From the NCBI RefSeq assembly GCF_001544515.1, contig NZ_FCOL02000001.1, forward strand, positions 186,001 through 250,000: a DNA stretch of 64,000 nucleotides, in the 5' to 3' direction. Of the stretch, positions 34,295 to 43,300 are shown piece by piece. The translations under genes were made by a program, and so were the position numbers. Below the pieces are notes generated by a model that was given only the letters and a program-made list of their open reading frames with translations, had not been told where the DNA came from and ran no database searches. Each line of letters starts with the position of its first letter. The stretch's first letter is position 1. The stretch is from Caballeronia terrestris (lineage in GTDB: Bacteria > Pseudomonadota > Gammaproteobacteria > Burkholderiales > Burkholderiaceae).

Positions 34295-35626
34295 TCAGTT
34301 CTTCCCTGCGTTCTTAAACACCTTGTTCCAATCCTTCACCAGCAGATCGAGCGCTTCCTTCGCCGTCCCCTTATCCGCGACGACATAGTCATGCACGCGC
34401 TTCTGCATATCCAGCAACAGCTCGGCGTAGGTAGGCTCGGCCCAGAAGTCCTTCACGATCTCCATCGACTTCAGGAAAGCCGGCGCAAACGGCGCGCTAC
34501 CCGGAAAGCTCGGGTCCTGCACCACCGACTTCGCCGCCGAATACCCGCCCAGTTGCCACCATTTCTTCTGAACGTCCGCCTGCGCGAACCACTTGATGTA
34601 TTCGAGCGCATCGTCCTTGTGATCCGAGTACGACACGACCGAGATCCCCTGCCCGCCCAGTTGCGTGAACTGCTTCTTTTCACGCGGATTGACGAAGAAG
34701 CCGATCTTGTCGCCGCCGACGTTCGGGTCCTTGTAAAGCCCAGGGAAAAACGCGAACCAGTTCATCTGCATCGCGACCTGGCCGGACTTGAACGCATCGA
34801 GCCCTTCCTGCATGTACGCGTTGGTCATGCCCGGCGCCGTGCAGCACTTGTATAGCGACTTGTAGAACTCGAGCCCGCGGATTGCATCCGGCGAGTTGAC
34901 GAAGCCTTCCAGGTGATACGGCTTCTTCGGGTCCTGGTACTCGAAGCCGAAGCTGTAGAGCGCGTTGGTCACGCCCATCGTGATGCCTTCGGAGCCGCGC
35001 TCGGTGAAGATATACGCGCCATACACCGTCTTGCCGTCGATCTTGCGGCCCTGGAAGAACTCGGCGGTCTGCTTGAGTTCGTCCCACGTTTGCGGCGGTT
35101 CGAGCTCGCGCTTGTACTTCTGCTTGAACTCGGCGCGCAGTTCGGGCCGCGCGAACCAGTCCTTGCGATACGTCCAGCCGACCGCATCGGCCATGGCGGG
35201 CAAGGCCCAGTAGTTCGGCGTGTTCTTCGGCCACTCCGCATAGCCGACGACGGTCGCCGGCATGAAGTCGTTCATCGATATCTTGTTCTTCGCGAAGAAG
35301 TCGTTGAGCTTGACGTAGTGGCCGTTGACCGCCGCCCCGCCGATCCACTGGCTGTCGCCGATAATCAGGTCGCACAGCTTGCCCTTCGAATTCAGTTCGT
35401 TGAGAAAGCGGTCCGCGTAACTCGTCCACGGCACGAACTCGAACTTCATTTGTATGCCGCTCTTCGCCGTGAAGTCCTTCGATAATTCGACTAGCGCGTT
35501 GGCCGGGTCCCATGCCGCCCAACAGAGCGTCAACTGCTTGCCCTGCGCGTGTGCGCCCGGCGCCATGCAAAGCCCTAGCGACAACGCCAGCGCCGCGGCC
35601 ATCCTGCGTGGTGTAAGCCGTAACAT
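34295..35626 (-). CDS. Extracellular substrate-binding protein of polyol/ketose-type ABC importer
   Basis: 443-residue periplasmic receptor (solute-binding family 1). The signal peptide is MLRLTPRRMAAALALSLGLC with cleavage near GAHAQ. The mature protein begins KQLTLCWAAWDPANALVELS, with aromatic-rich ligand-side segments such as WIGGAAVNGHYVKLN, NYWALPAMADAVGWTYR and QMNWFAFFPGLY. It is shorter than rhizobial glycerol receptor GlpV, so the ligand may be a different polyol or a ketose. First structural gene after the regulator; AAGGAGAAGACAC precedes the start. Confidence 0.88.
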   Translation of the reverse strand: MLRLTPRRMAAALALSLGLCMAPGAHAQGKQLTLCWAAWDPANALVELSKDFTAKSGIQMKFEFVPWTSYADRFLNELNSKGKLCDLIIGDSQWIGGAAVNGHYVKLNDFFAKNKISMNDFMPATVVGYAEWPKNTPNYWALPAMADAVGWTYRKDWFARPELRAEFKQKYKRELEPPQTWDELKQTAEFFQGRKIDGKTVYGAYIFTERGSEGITMGVTNALYSFGFEYQDPKKPYHLEGFVNSPDAIRGLEFYKSLYKCCTAPGMTNAYMQEGLDAFKSGQVAMQMNWFAFFPGLYKDPNVGGDKIGFFVNPREKKQFTQLGGQGISVVSYSDHKDDALEYIKWFAQADVQKKWWQLGGYSAAKSVVQDPSFPGSAPFAPAFLKSMEIVKDFWAEPTYAELLLDMQKRVHDYVVADKGTAKEALDLLVKDWNKVFKNAGKN

Positions 35627-35750
35627 GTGTCTTCTCCTTGTTGCATCCGGTCTCCATCCTGATGACGGTCGGCACCCATGCGCCGGGCGCCGTGCTTCGG
35701 CTCTCGCGGGCTAGCCGCCGGTCCGCATGACGCGGGCCATTTCGCGATCA

Positions 35751-36770
35751 TTAGGCATGCGCATTCTCACGAAGATAAATACGGGTTTCCGGCGTCGGGA
35801 TCGCTAGCGCGCCGCGCACGTCGTTCAGAAAGTTGACGGCCGCAAGCCCCGCCCAGTGGACGATGCCGCGCACGTCCTGATCGAGGATCACGTCGATCGC
35901 GCGTTCGGCCAGTTGCGCGCGCGTCTCTGGCGACAGTCCGTGACCGATCACGACGACGCGCGACTTGTCGCCCGATTCGATGAGCGTCGACGCGATGCCC
36001 GGAATGCCGCCGCCCGTCGCATAGACGCCCGCGAGATCGACGTGGCGCGCGAGGAGGCCCTGTATCGCGAGGCCAGCGCCGTCGCTGTCTTCGGCGAAGT
36101 CCGGCTCGGCGATCCAGCGCAGATTGCGGAAGTCTTCTTCGAGAACTTGCGAAAAACCGGTGCGCCGTTCTAGCTGATCGTGCAACCGCGACGACCCCGA
36201 CACGACTGCAACCGTCCCGATGCGGCTGCCGAGAAAGCGGCCCATCAAGAGACCCGCCGTGCGCCCGGCGATGCGGTTATCGACGCCGACATACGCGGCG
36301 CGGCTGCTGCCCGGCAGATCGGAGAACACAGTGACGACGGGCACGTCCGCTTCGCTCAGGCTCGCGATGAGCCGCTCGACCCACGGGTAATCGAGCGGCG
36401 CGACCACGAGTGCGTCGTAGTCGAGCGCTTCTTCGGTGAAGACGGCGGTGTCGCGCTGGCTCGCGAAGTCGCAGCGATAGAACGAAGGCGTGATGCGATG
36501 CTCGCGAAAAAAGCTCGCGGACAGCGCGATATCGCGTTCGACGTGATCGAGAAAGCGTGAGTTGACCTGAGGCAGCACGAAGGCGACGCGAAACGTGCTC
36601 GGCTTCGCGGGCCGTCCGCGGCTCGCGCGTTCGTCGCGCAGGCCCGCGAGCGCCACATGCACGCGCTGCGCGGTTTCGGGCCGCACGGCCTGATCGTCGC
36701 GCAGCACGCGATCGACCGTCGCCACACTGACGCCGGCCCGCCGCGCGATCATCATGCGTGTCGCCGGCAT
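35751..36770 (-). CDS. LacI-family transcriptional regulator of the adjacent transport operon
   Basis: 339-residue repressor. The N-terminal helix-turn-helix spans about residues 4-24 (TRMMIARRAGVSVATVDRVL), followed by a hinge and a periplasmic-binding-protein-like effector domain with VAVVSGSSRLHDQLERRTGF and VVIGHGLSPETRAQL. It lies upstream of, and in the same direction as, the importer/DhaKL genes, so it probably senses the imported sugar or its phosphate. A 30-bp palindrome 163 bp upstream is its best operator candidate. AGGAGGAGACCC precedes the ATG. Confidence 0.92.
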   Translation of the reverse strand: MPATRMMIARRAGVSVATVDRVLRDDQAVRPETAQRVHVALAGLRDERASRGRPAKPSTFRVAFVLPQVNSRFLDHVERDIALSASFFREHRITPSFYRCDFASQRDTAVFTEEALDYDALVVAPLDYPWVERLIASLSEADVPVVTVFSDLPGSSRAAYVGVDNRIAGRTAGLLMGRFLGSRIGTVAVVSGSSRLHDQLERRTGFSQVLEEDFRNLRWIAEPDFAEDSDGAGLAIQGLLARHVDLAGVYATGGGIPGIASTLIESGDKSRVVVIGHGLSPETRAQLAERAIDVILDQDVRGIVHWAGLAAVNFLNDVRGALAIPTPETRIYLRENAHA

Positions 36771-36789
36771 GGGTCTCCTCCTGTGTCGG

Positions 36790-36819
36790 CCACAGTTAGC
36801 GCTTTAGCGCTTACTGTGG
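36790..36819 (+). repeat. Palindromic intergenic repeat, copy 2
   Basis: CCACAGT...AGCGCTTTAGCGCT...ACTGTGG, with CCCCATGCA to the right. The outer arm has changed to CCACAGT/ACTGTGG but remains fully paired, in contrast to CCAG/CTGG in copy 1. Confidence 0.8.
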
Positions 36820-36839
36820 CCCCATGCAGCGCATGTCGA

Positions 36840-36870
36840 CCAGAGTTGGCGCTTTAGCGCCTTACGGTGG
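36840..36870 (+). repeat. Palindromic intergenic repeat, copy 3
   Basis: CCAGAGTTGGCGC, loop TTTA, GCGCCTTACGGTGG, followed by TCCCATGCA. The inner arm is GGCGC/GCGCC where the other copies have AGCGC/GCGCT, a compensatory change. Same orientation as copies 1 and 2. Confidence 0.75.
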
Positions 36871-36932
36871 TCCCATGCAAGATGGTTGCTGTGCCGTGCT
36901 GCGATGCTTTTGTAAAATTAAAGGTAGTTTTT

Positions 36933-36962
36933 CCCGTGAAAAATGCAAGCTTTTTTCGCGGG
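36933..36962. promoter_or_regulatory. 30-bp palindrome, candidate LacI-type operator
   Basis: The sequence reads CCCGTGAAAAATGC (36933-36946), centre AA, GCTTTTTTCGCGGG (36949-36962). The arms match their reverse complement except at two positions. It sits in the AT-rich divergent gap between the LacI gene (minus) and the Host_attach gene (plus). Operator function is inferred from symmetry and location; as RNA it could also fold into a hairpin. Confidence 0.55.
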
Positions 36963-37124
36963 ATTAAACCGTCATTTGATTGCATCGGGTGTGCGCTCGA
37001 AACTCTGTATCGGCTTAATTGGAAGCGCATAGAAATGTCCATGCGATCAGAGCCTCATGCGCTGCGATTTGAGTGAAAATGTCGGGTGCCTGCGCTCTGG
37101 GCTCGGGCAACAGGAGGAAACGCC

Positions 37125-37481
37125 ATGACCACAATTACCTGGGTTCTCGCCGCCGATGGCTGCCGCGCCCGGATCTTCGAAACGCACGGCCTCAAACTCG
37201 ACCTTCAGGAAATCGAAGACCTCACCAACCCCGCTCCCCGTTCGACAGAACTCGACCCGAAGGATCGCGAGAAGTTTGCGAGGACCGTCGCGCAGCACAT
37301 CGAACAGGCCCGGCTGCACAATCGTTTCCATCGCCTGCGGCTCGCCGTCGAACCCAGGTTTCTCGGACTCTTGCGCGAGCATCTGAGCGGCGAAACCCGC
37401 AAGCTCATCTACGAAGAGGTGAACCACGACATCTCCAAGCTCGATTCGCGCGGCATCCAGCGGCATCTGGAGCGTCCCTGA
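37125..37481 (+). CDS. Host_attach-family protein (baeRF-like)
   Basis: 118 residues from the ATG at 37125, chosen for its AGGAGGAAAC SD; an in-frame upstream ATG at 37086 lacks one. It begins TTITWVLAADGCRARIFETHG, the hallmark N-terminal strand-loop of the family named for plant-attachment genes of Agrobacterium, and continues with RLHNRFHRLRLAVEPRFLGLLR and VNHDISKL. The fold is related to archaeal/bacterial eRF1-like (baeRF) domains, so a translation- or stress-related role is as plausible as attachment. It is followed after 3 bp by a gene of unknown function. Confidence 0.82.
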   Translation: MTTITWVLAADGCRARIFETHGLKLDLQEIEDLTNPAPRSTELDPKDREKFARTVAQHIEQARLHNRFHRLRLAVEPRFLGLLREHLSGETRKLIYEEVNHDISKLDSRGIQRHLERP

Positions 37482-37484
37482 CCG

Positions 37485-38303
37485 ATGACGCAAGCGACGA
37501 CGCCACCGATCCACGAAACGCTGCATCCGCTGCGTCCGTTCCTCAAGAACTATGTCTGGGAGCATGGCCGGATCGGCACCCGCTATCTCGACTGCGCCGA
37601 TGGCCAGGTGAAGTTCGACGAAGGCAAGAAGTCGCGCTTCGCGTCCGAGCCCTACATCTACGTGCCGCTCGACGGCAACGCCAGCGACGATCCGAACGTG
37701 ACAGGGCCGGTGATCCAGGAAGCCGGCCTTGCGCGCTTTCTGCGGGCCGCGCAGCTCGGCAAGCCCGAGGAAGCGGGGTCCGCGGCGGAAGTGCAGCGCG
37801 CGGTGCACGACGCGGTCGAGCTGGGCGTGTTCAGCGCGTATCAGCGTGACGCGCAGGCCGCGCACGAACGCTACTCACAAGAGCCGATGTTCGACGACGA
37901 GATCCGCGCGGAAGTCGTCGCAGAAATTCGACGTCTTTATGCGGGCATGCGCGAGCAACTGGCGCTCTACGACTTCACGGTGCTGCACGGCCTGCCCGCA
38001 CCGCTCCTTTTCGGCGACGTGCCTTTCATCGACTGGCGCACGCGCGCGCATTCGCCGCTGCCCTTCGTATCGATACCGCTCGGGCCGTATGCGTTGCTGG
38101 TGGGTGGGGCGTCGGGCAGGACGAGCCGTGCCGTGCCGCTCGTCTGGAAGAGTGCGGCTGCGCTAGGACCGCTGAAGGATCACAACCGTCACATGGTCGA
38201 TGCGGCGAGGCGCTGGCTCGTCGCGACGACGGACGATCAACTCATCGCGGTGCAGAATCGCTTCGCTCCCGCAAAGAGCGAGGAAAGCGGGCCAGCGCCG
38301 TAA
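37485..38303 (+). CDS. Unknown protein coupled to Host_attach gene (possibly DUF4238-like)
   Basis: 272 residues, no signal peptide or membrane segment. I do not firmly recognise it. The order FLKNYVWEHGRIGTRYLD (early), PLLFGDVPFIDW (about 180-190), PFVSIPLGPYALLVGGASG (about 197-215) and TTDDQLIAVQNRFAP (C-term) recalls the layout of DUF4238 proteins, in which such segments are the conserved strands. The resemblance is weak. The start lies 3 bp after the preceding stop, so the two genes are translationally coupled and presumably act together. No terminator was seen after it. Confidence 0.6.
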   Translation: MTQATTPPIHETLHPLRPFLKNYVWEHGRIGTRYLDCADGQVKFDEGKKSRFASEPYIYVPLDGNASDDPNVTGPVIQEAGLARFLRAAQLGKPEEAGSAAEVQRAVHDAVELGVFSAYQRDAQAAHERYSQEPMFDDEIRAEVVAEIRRLYAGMREQLALYDFTVLHGLPAPLLFGDVPFIDWRTRAHSPLPFVSIPLGPYALLVGGASGRTSRAVPLVWKSAAALGPLKDHNRHMVDAARRWLVATTDDQLIAVQNRFAPAKSEESGPAP

Positions 38304-38323
38304 GCGTCAGCCCGCTAACAGCA

Positions 38324-39712
38324 TCAAGCCGATGGCTTGATGTTCTGGTTGGTGGAGAACAGGTTCGCCGGATCGTACTGGGCCTTCACAGCCGCGAGCC
38401 GTTCGTAGTTCGGCCCGTACGCCGACTTCACACGATCGCCCTCGTCGCCGGTCATGAAGTTCACGTAGACGCTGCCTATCGCATACGGCGCGAGCGCATT
38501 GAACACGTCACGCGCCCACGTGATGCATTTCTCGTCGTCGGCGGCTTCGGTCCAGCGTCCGTGGATGTTCACCGTATAGAGCGAATCGCGATTCGCGTAA
38601 GCGGTCGCATCGACTGGCACGCGATTCGTCTGTCCCCCCATCGCGCCGATGAAAATCTCGCAATGCGGCGACGGCAGCTCCGTCGTGTGCTTCGTCAGCG
38701 CCTTCAGCACGTCGTTTTCCATGTCGCTGAAGTTGTGCGACTTCCAGTAGTTGCGCACGCCCGGCGTCATCAACGGATCGAAGCCCTTTTGCCACGCGCT
38801 GAACGGCATCTCGCCGAGATGCTCGCCATACGGCGTGCCGAAGTGCCGCAACGGTTCGACCGCCTGTGCACCGTTTTCGAGCGGCCCGACGTAGCACGAC
38901 GCCAGCACGATCACCGGCTTGCCATGCACCTCGGCGGGGAGGAAGGGCAGCGGCGGTGCGAGCCGCATCACGACCCAGACCGTGAGGTCATCGGACATCG
39001 CCGCGACGAAATCGCGATACTTCGGCAGCACGTCGTCGGCCTGTTCGAGCGGATACACGACGAGCCCGCCATAGATCTGCGGTCCCACCGGATGCAGCTT
39101 GTACTCGAACTGCGTGACGACGCCGAAGTTGCCCCCGCCGCCGCGAATCGCCCAGAAGAGATCGGCGTCGTGCTCCGCGTCCACGCGATGCCACTTGCCG
39201 TCGGCCGTCACCATTTCCGCCGCTACCAGGTTGTCGACCGTCACGCCGAACTTGCGACTGAGCCAGCCAAAACCGCCGCCGAGCGTGAGGCCCGCGACGC
39301 CCGTCGTCGAGTTGATGCCGAGCGGCGTCGCGAGACCGAACGCCTGCGCTTCGCCGTCGAGGTCGGCGAGCGTGGCGCCCGGTCCGACATACGCGCGTTG
39401 CGCCACAGGATCGACGCGGACCGACTTCATCGTCGATAAATCGAGCATCACGCCATCGTCGCAGACTGCGCTGCCCGCGATGTTGTGCGCGCCGCCGCGG
39501 ACGGAGAGCACAAGGCCGTTGTCGCGCGCGAAATTCACCGCCGCGATGACGTCCGCCGTGCCCGCGCAGCGCACGATCACGGCCGGGCGCTTGTCGATGG
39601 TCGCGTTCCAGACGGTACGCGCTTCGTCGTAGCCGGCGTCGGACGGCGCCAGCACGGCGCCTCTCACTTTCGATTTCAGAGTGTCGAATACTTCGCTTGT
39701 CATGCTGACCAT
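38324..39712 (-). CDS. FAD-linked oxidase of the berberine-bridge type
   Basis: 462-residue flavoprotein oxidase with an N-terminal FAD_binding_4 domain and a C-terminal BBE motif (YERLAAVKAQYDPANLFSTN). His76 in VRGGAHNIAG is the expected 8-alpha-histidyl FAD attachment site. The second attachment Cys found in bicovalent members is absent: the loop reads GINSTTGVAGLTLGGGFG. It would oxidise an alcohol or sugar substrate with oxygen; the substrate is unknown. The start at 39712 has GAGGTAACTC before it; MTSEV three codons later is an alternative. No signal peptide is seen. Confidence 0.9.
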   Translation of the reverse strand: MVSMTSEVFDTLKSKVRGAVLAPSDAGYDEARTVWNATIDKRPAVIVRCAGTADVIAAVNFARDNGLVLSVRGGAHNIAGSAVCDDGVMLDLSTMKSVRVDPVAQRAYVGPGATLADLDGEAQAFGLATPLGINSTTGVAGLTLGGGFGWLSRKFGVTVDNLVAAEMVTADGKWHRVDAEHDADLFWAIRGGGGNFGVVTQFEYKLHPVGPQIYGGLVVYPLEQADDVLPKYRDFVAAMSDDLTVWVVMRLAPPLPFLPAEVHGKPVIVLASCYVGPLENGAQAVEPLRHFGTPYGEHLGEMPFSAWQKGFDPLMTPGVRNYWKSHNFSDMENDVLKALTKHTTELPSPHCEIFIGAMGGQTNRVPVDATAYANRDSLYTVNIHGRWTEAADDEKCITWARDVFNALAPYAIGSVYVNFMTGDEGDRVKSAYGPNYERLAAVKAQYDPANLFSTNQNIKPSA

Positions 39713-40120
39713 GAGTTACCTCGTTACATGCTTCATGCGAGTTTGCGATGGCGGACTTTCTCGAACGATCAGAGAGAACCGGATGCCCGCCGGGCGAGTC
39801 ACCTGTCCCGCGTCATGCTATGCAGAAGGAAGCAATGGCGATCGATGCGATCGTGCGATGGGCGGACAGAAGAGGGGCAATCGTTTGCCTTGATTCATTT
39901 AAGGCTTGCCGCAAGCGGATGTAAAGATTACTCCCAGTAAGTTGACGCATCGGATATAGCATCGATCGGACAATCGTTGCATCTATGTGCGGAAGCGCGA
40001 ATGGAGCGTTTCATGCGGCCATCGTGCAGTAAATGCTCGCTGAAAAGCACGGCGTGCAGCCCGGGCACGCGTCGTGCGCCTAGATCGACTTCCTTTCATC
40101 ACACGAGCGAGAGCGAAGCC
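39713..40120. other. Intergenic region, 408 bp, no gene recognised
   Basis: Divergent gap between the flavin oxidase and the small basic protein. It contains the palindrome GCCCGCCGGGC (39784-39794). Short frames present have no SD and no family resemblance. Confidence 0.45.
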
Positions 40121-40327
40121 ATGAAAAACCCGTGGACCAAGAAGAATCCGTTTATGAGCATGTGGCTGAGCGGCGCGAACGCCGTCGCGGGATCGGTGCG
40201 TGGGCATGCGACCGCCGCCGTGAAACGCGAGAGCGCGACGGCGGTGCGCAAGGGCAACAAGCAAGTCGTCGATTTCTGGACGAGCGCGCTCACGCCGCCG
40301 AAAGCGACGAAGCGGAAGAAGCGTTAA
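40121..40327 (+). CDS. Small basic protein of unknown function
   Basis: 68 residues from the ATG at 40121. It starts MKNPWTKKNPFMSMWLSGAN, has a central Ala/Val-rich amphipathic helix, and ends in a strongly basic tail (PPKATKRKKR). Small proteins of this appearance are common in Burkholderia and sometimes sit near phasin or polyhydroxyalkanoate genes; a granule- or DNA-associated role would be a guess. Its stop overlaps the stop of the convergent glutamate dehydrogenase gene by 4 bp. GAGAGCGAAGCC before the ATG is only a modest SD. Confidence 0.65.
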   Translation: MKNPWTKKNPFMSMWLSGANAVAGSVRGHATAAVKRESATAVRKGNKQVVDFWTSALTPPKATKRKKR

Positions 40328-43300
40328 GCCCGCTCCAGAACCGCCATCTCCCGCACGACGACGAGCAGCATCGAAAGGCTCGCGCCGCCTGTCGCGCGCA
40401 GTTCGGTGACTAGCCGCGCATAGCGTTCCAGCGCGTCAACCCGCTTGGCGCGCCAGCTTTCGACTATCACCTCTGCCGATTCAATCCCGCGCGACTCTTC
40501 GAGCGCGCTCACGGTCAGCGCGCGCTTCAGCCGTGCAAGTTCTTCGAGCGCCGCCGCGCGCGCGAGCAAGTCCCAATGATTCGCGGCAGGCAGCGACATC
40601 GCGCGCTCGGCGATCCAGCCGTAGTTGAGCAGCGTGCCGATCGCGAAGTACACGCTCGCGACCACTTCCAGCGGCCGGTCGCAATTCGCCGCGACTTCGG
40701 CGCTGTCAAGCACGGCCGTCGATATCTCGCCGCTCGCGACGCGCGCCGCAAGCGAACCTTCGACACCCGCATCCTCCAGTTCGCGCCGCCGCTCGTACCA
40801 CGACTCCAGATCGGCGGCGGGCAACAGCGCCGGCAACTGCGGCGCAAGCCGCTGCGCCGCCTCGCGGCAGCGCGTGAGCAGCGCCGACGCACCGTTCGTG
40901 CGTTGCTTGAGATGACGCAGGAACCACAGCGTCGCGCCTTCCAGCAGCCGCACGACTTCGACGAACATCCGCGCCTGCACTTCATCGGCGACGAGGTTGT
41001 CGAGGCCATCGACGTGCTTCCACAGGTCGTCGAGATCGAAGACATCGCGCGCCATCAGCGCCGCGCGCACGATCTCGCTCGGGCGCGCATCGGTCTCCTC
41101 GACAAGCCGATTCACGAACGTGCAGCCGACGCGATTCACGAACACATTCGTCAGATGCGTCGCGAGGATTTCGCGCTTGAGCGGATGCCGCTGCATCGGT
41201 TCGCTGTAGCGGCGTTGCAGTGGCGTCGGGAAATATTCGAGCAGCATGCCCGCGACGAGCGGATCTTCCGGCACGTCCGAGTCGAGCAGTTCGTCGTAGA
41301 GCCACATCTTGCTGTACGCGAGCAGCACGGCCCGCTCCGGCGACGTAAGCCCCTGCTTCGCCGCCTGCCGCTCGGTGATTTCGTCGTCCGACGGAAGGAA
41401 TTCGATCTTGCGCTTCAGCCGCCCCGCGCGTTCCAGCGCGCGCATCAGCCGCGCCTCGGGATCGAGCATCTCGGCGACGTAGCGCTTCGCTATCGACAGC
41501 GCCTGCGTCTGGTAGTAGTTGTCCTTCAGCACGAGCAGCCCGACCTCGTCGGTCATCTCGGCGAGCAGCTTGTTGCGCTGCTTCTCGGTCATCTCGCCAT
41601 CGCTCACGACGAGCCCGAGCAAGATCTTGATGTTGACCTCGTGATCCGAACAATCGACGCCCGCCGAATTGTCGATCGCATCGGTATTCATGCGCCCGCC
41701 GCTCTGCGCGAACTCGATGCGTCCCAATTGCGTGAAGCCGAGGTTGCCGCCCTCGGCCACGACCTTGCAATGCAGCTCCGCGCCGTTCACGCGCACGCCG
41801 TCGTTGGTGCGGTCGCCGACTTGCGCGTGCGTTTCGTGCGCCGACTTCACGTACGTCCCGACGCCGCCGTTATAGAGCAGATCGACATCGGCGACGAGAA
41901 TCGCGCGGATCAGCTCCGTCGGCGCGAGCGTGGCCACCGAGATGCCGAGCGCGTGCTGCACTTCCGCCGAAATCGCGATGGTCTTCGCCGTGCGTGGAAA
42001 CACGCCGCCGCCTTTGGAGATCAGCGACGCGTCGTAATCGGCCCAGCTCGAACGCGGCAGCGCGAAGAGGCGTTCGCGTTCGCGGAAACTCGCTTCGGTA
42101 TCGGGATGCGGATCGAGGAAGATGTGCCGGTGGTCGAACGCGGCGATCAGCCGAATGTGTCGCGACAGCAACATGCCGTTGCCGAACACGTCGCCCGACA
42201 TATCGCCGACGCCGACCACGGTGAAGTCCGTCGTCTGCGTATCGACGCCCATCTCGCGGAAGTGCCGCTTGACCGATTCCCACGCGCCGCGTGCGGTGAT
42301 GCCCATCTTCTTGTGGTCGTAGCCGACCGAGCCGCCGGACGCGAACGCGTCGTCGAGCCAGAAGCCGTACTCGCGCGCAATAGCGTTCGCATAGTCGGAG
42401 AACGTGGCCGTGCCCTTGTCGGCCGCGACGACGAGATACGGGTCGTCGTCATCGTGGCGCACGACGTCGGCGGGCGGCTCGATGTGGTCCGACACGCGGT
42501 TGTCGGTCACGTCGAGCAGGCCGCGCAGAAACATCTGATAGCACGCGATGCCTTCCGCCATGAACGCCTCGCGATCGCTCGCGGGTGGCGGATTCTTCAC
42601 GACGAAGCCGCCCTTCGATCCGACCGGCACGATCACCACGTTCTTCACCATCTGCGCCTTCATCAGGCCGAGCACTTCGGTGCGGAAGTCCTCGCGACGG
42701 TCCGACCAGCGCAGCCCGCCGCGCGCGACACGCCCTCCGCGCAGATGCACGCCTTCGACGCGCGGCGCATAGACCCAGATCTCGAACATCGGTTTGGGCT
42801 CGGGCAGTCCCGGCACCTTCGACGGATCGAACTTGAACGACAGATACGCACGCGGCTTGCCGTCGGCCTCCTTGCGGAAGTGGTTCGTGCGCACCGTCGC
42901 GTTGATCACGCCGAGGAACTGCCGCAGGATGCGGTCTTCGTCGAGATTGGGCACCTTGTCGAGCGCCGCTTCGATCTCGCCGAGTACGCGTTCGGCCTGC
43001 TTGTCGCGCGTCTCGCCGTTGCGCGCGGGGTCGAAGCGCACGAGGAAGAGTTCGAGCAGCTTGCGCGCGATTGCCGGGTTGCCCGTCAGCGCGCGTTCGA
43101 TATATGCATCGCTGAACGTGGAGCCGACCTGCCGCAAATACTTCGCGTACGCGCGCATGATCGTGACGTCGCGCGCGCCGAGTTGCGCGCGCAGCACGAG
43201 GCGGTTGAAGTCGTCGTTCTCGACTTCGCCCGTCCACACGCACGCGAACGCGTTCTCGAAGAGCGCCTTCACGCGATCGATCTCGAACTCGACGTCGTCA

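Noticed and set aside
36790..36870. The AGCGCTTTAGCGCT palindromes considered as LacI operators
   Set aside because: They carry longer covarying arms and a fixed tail, and one copy is internal to the operon; a repeat family fits better. The palindrome at 36933 is the preferred operator candidate.
37125..37481. 'Host attachment' taken as phage or plant-interaction gene
   Set aside because: The name is historical. No phage genes are nearby and the fold is shared with release-factor-like domains, so no such function was assigned.
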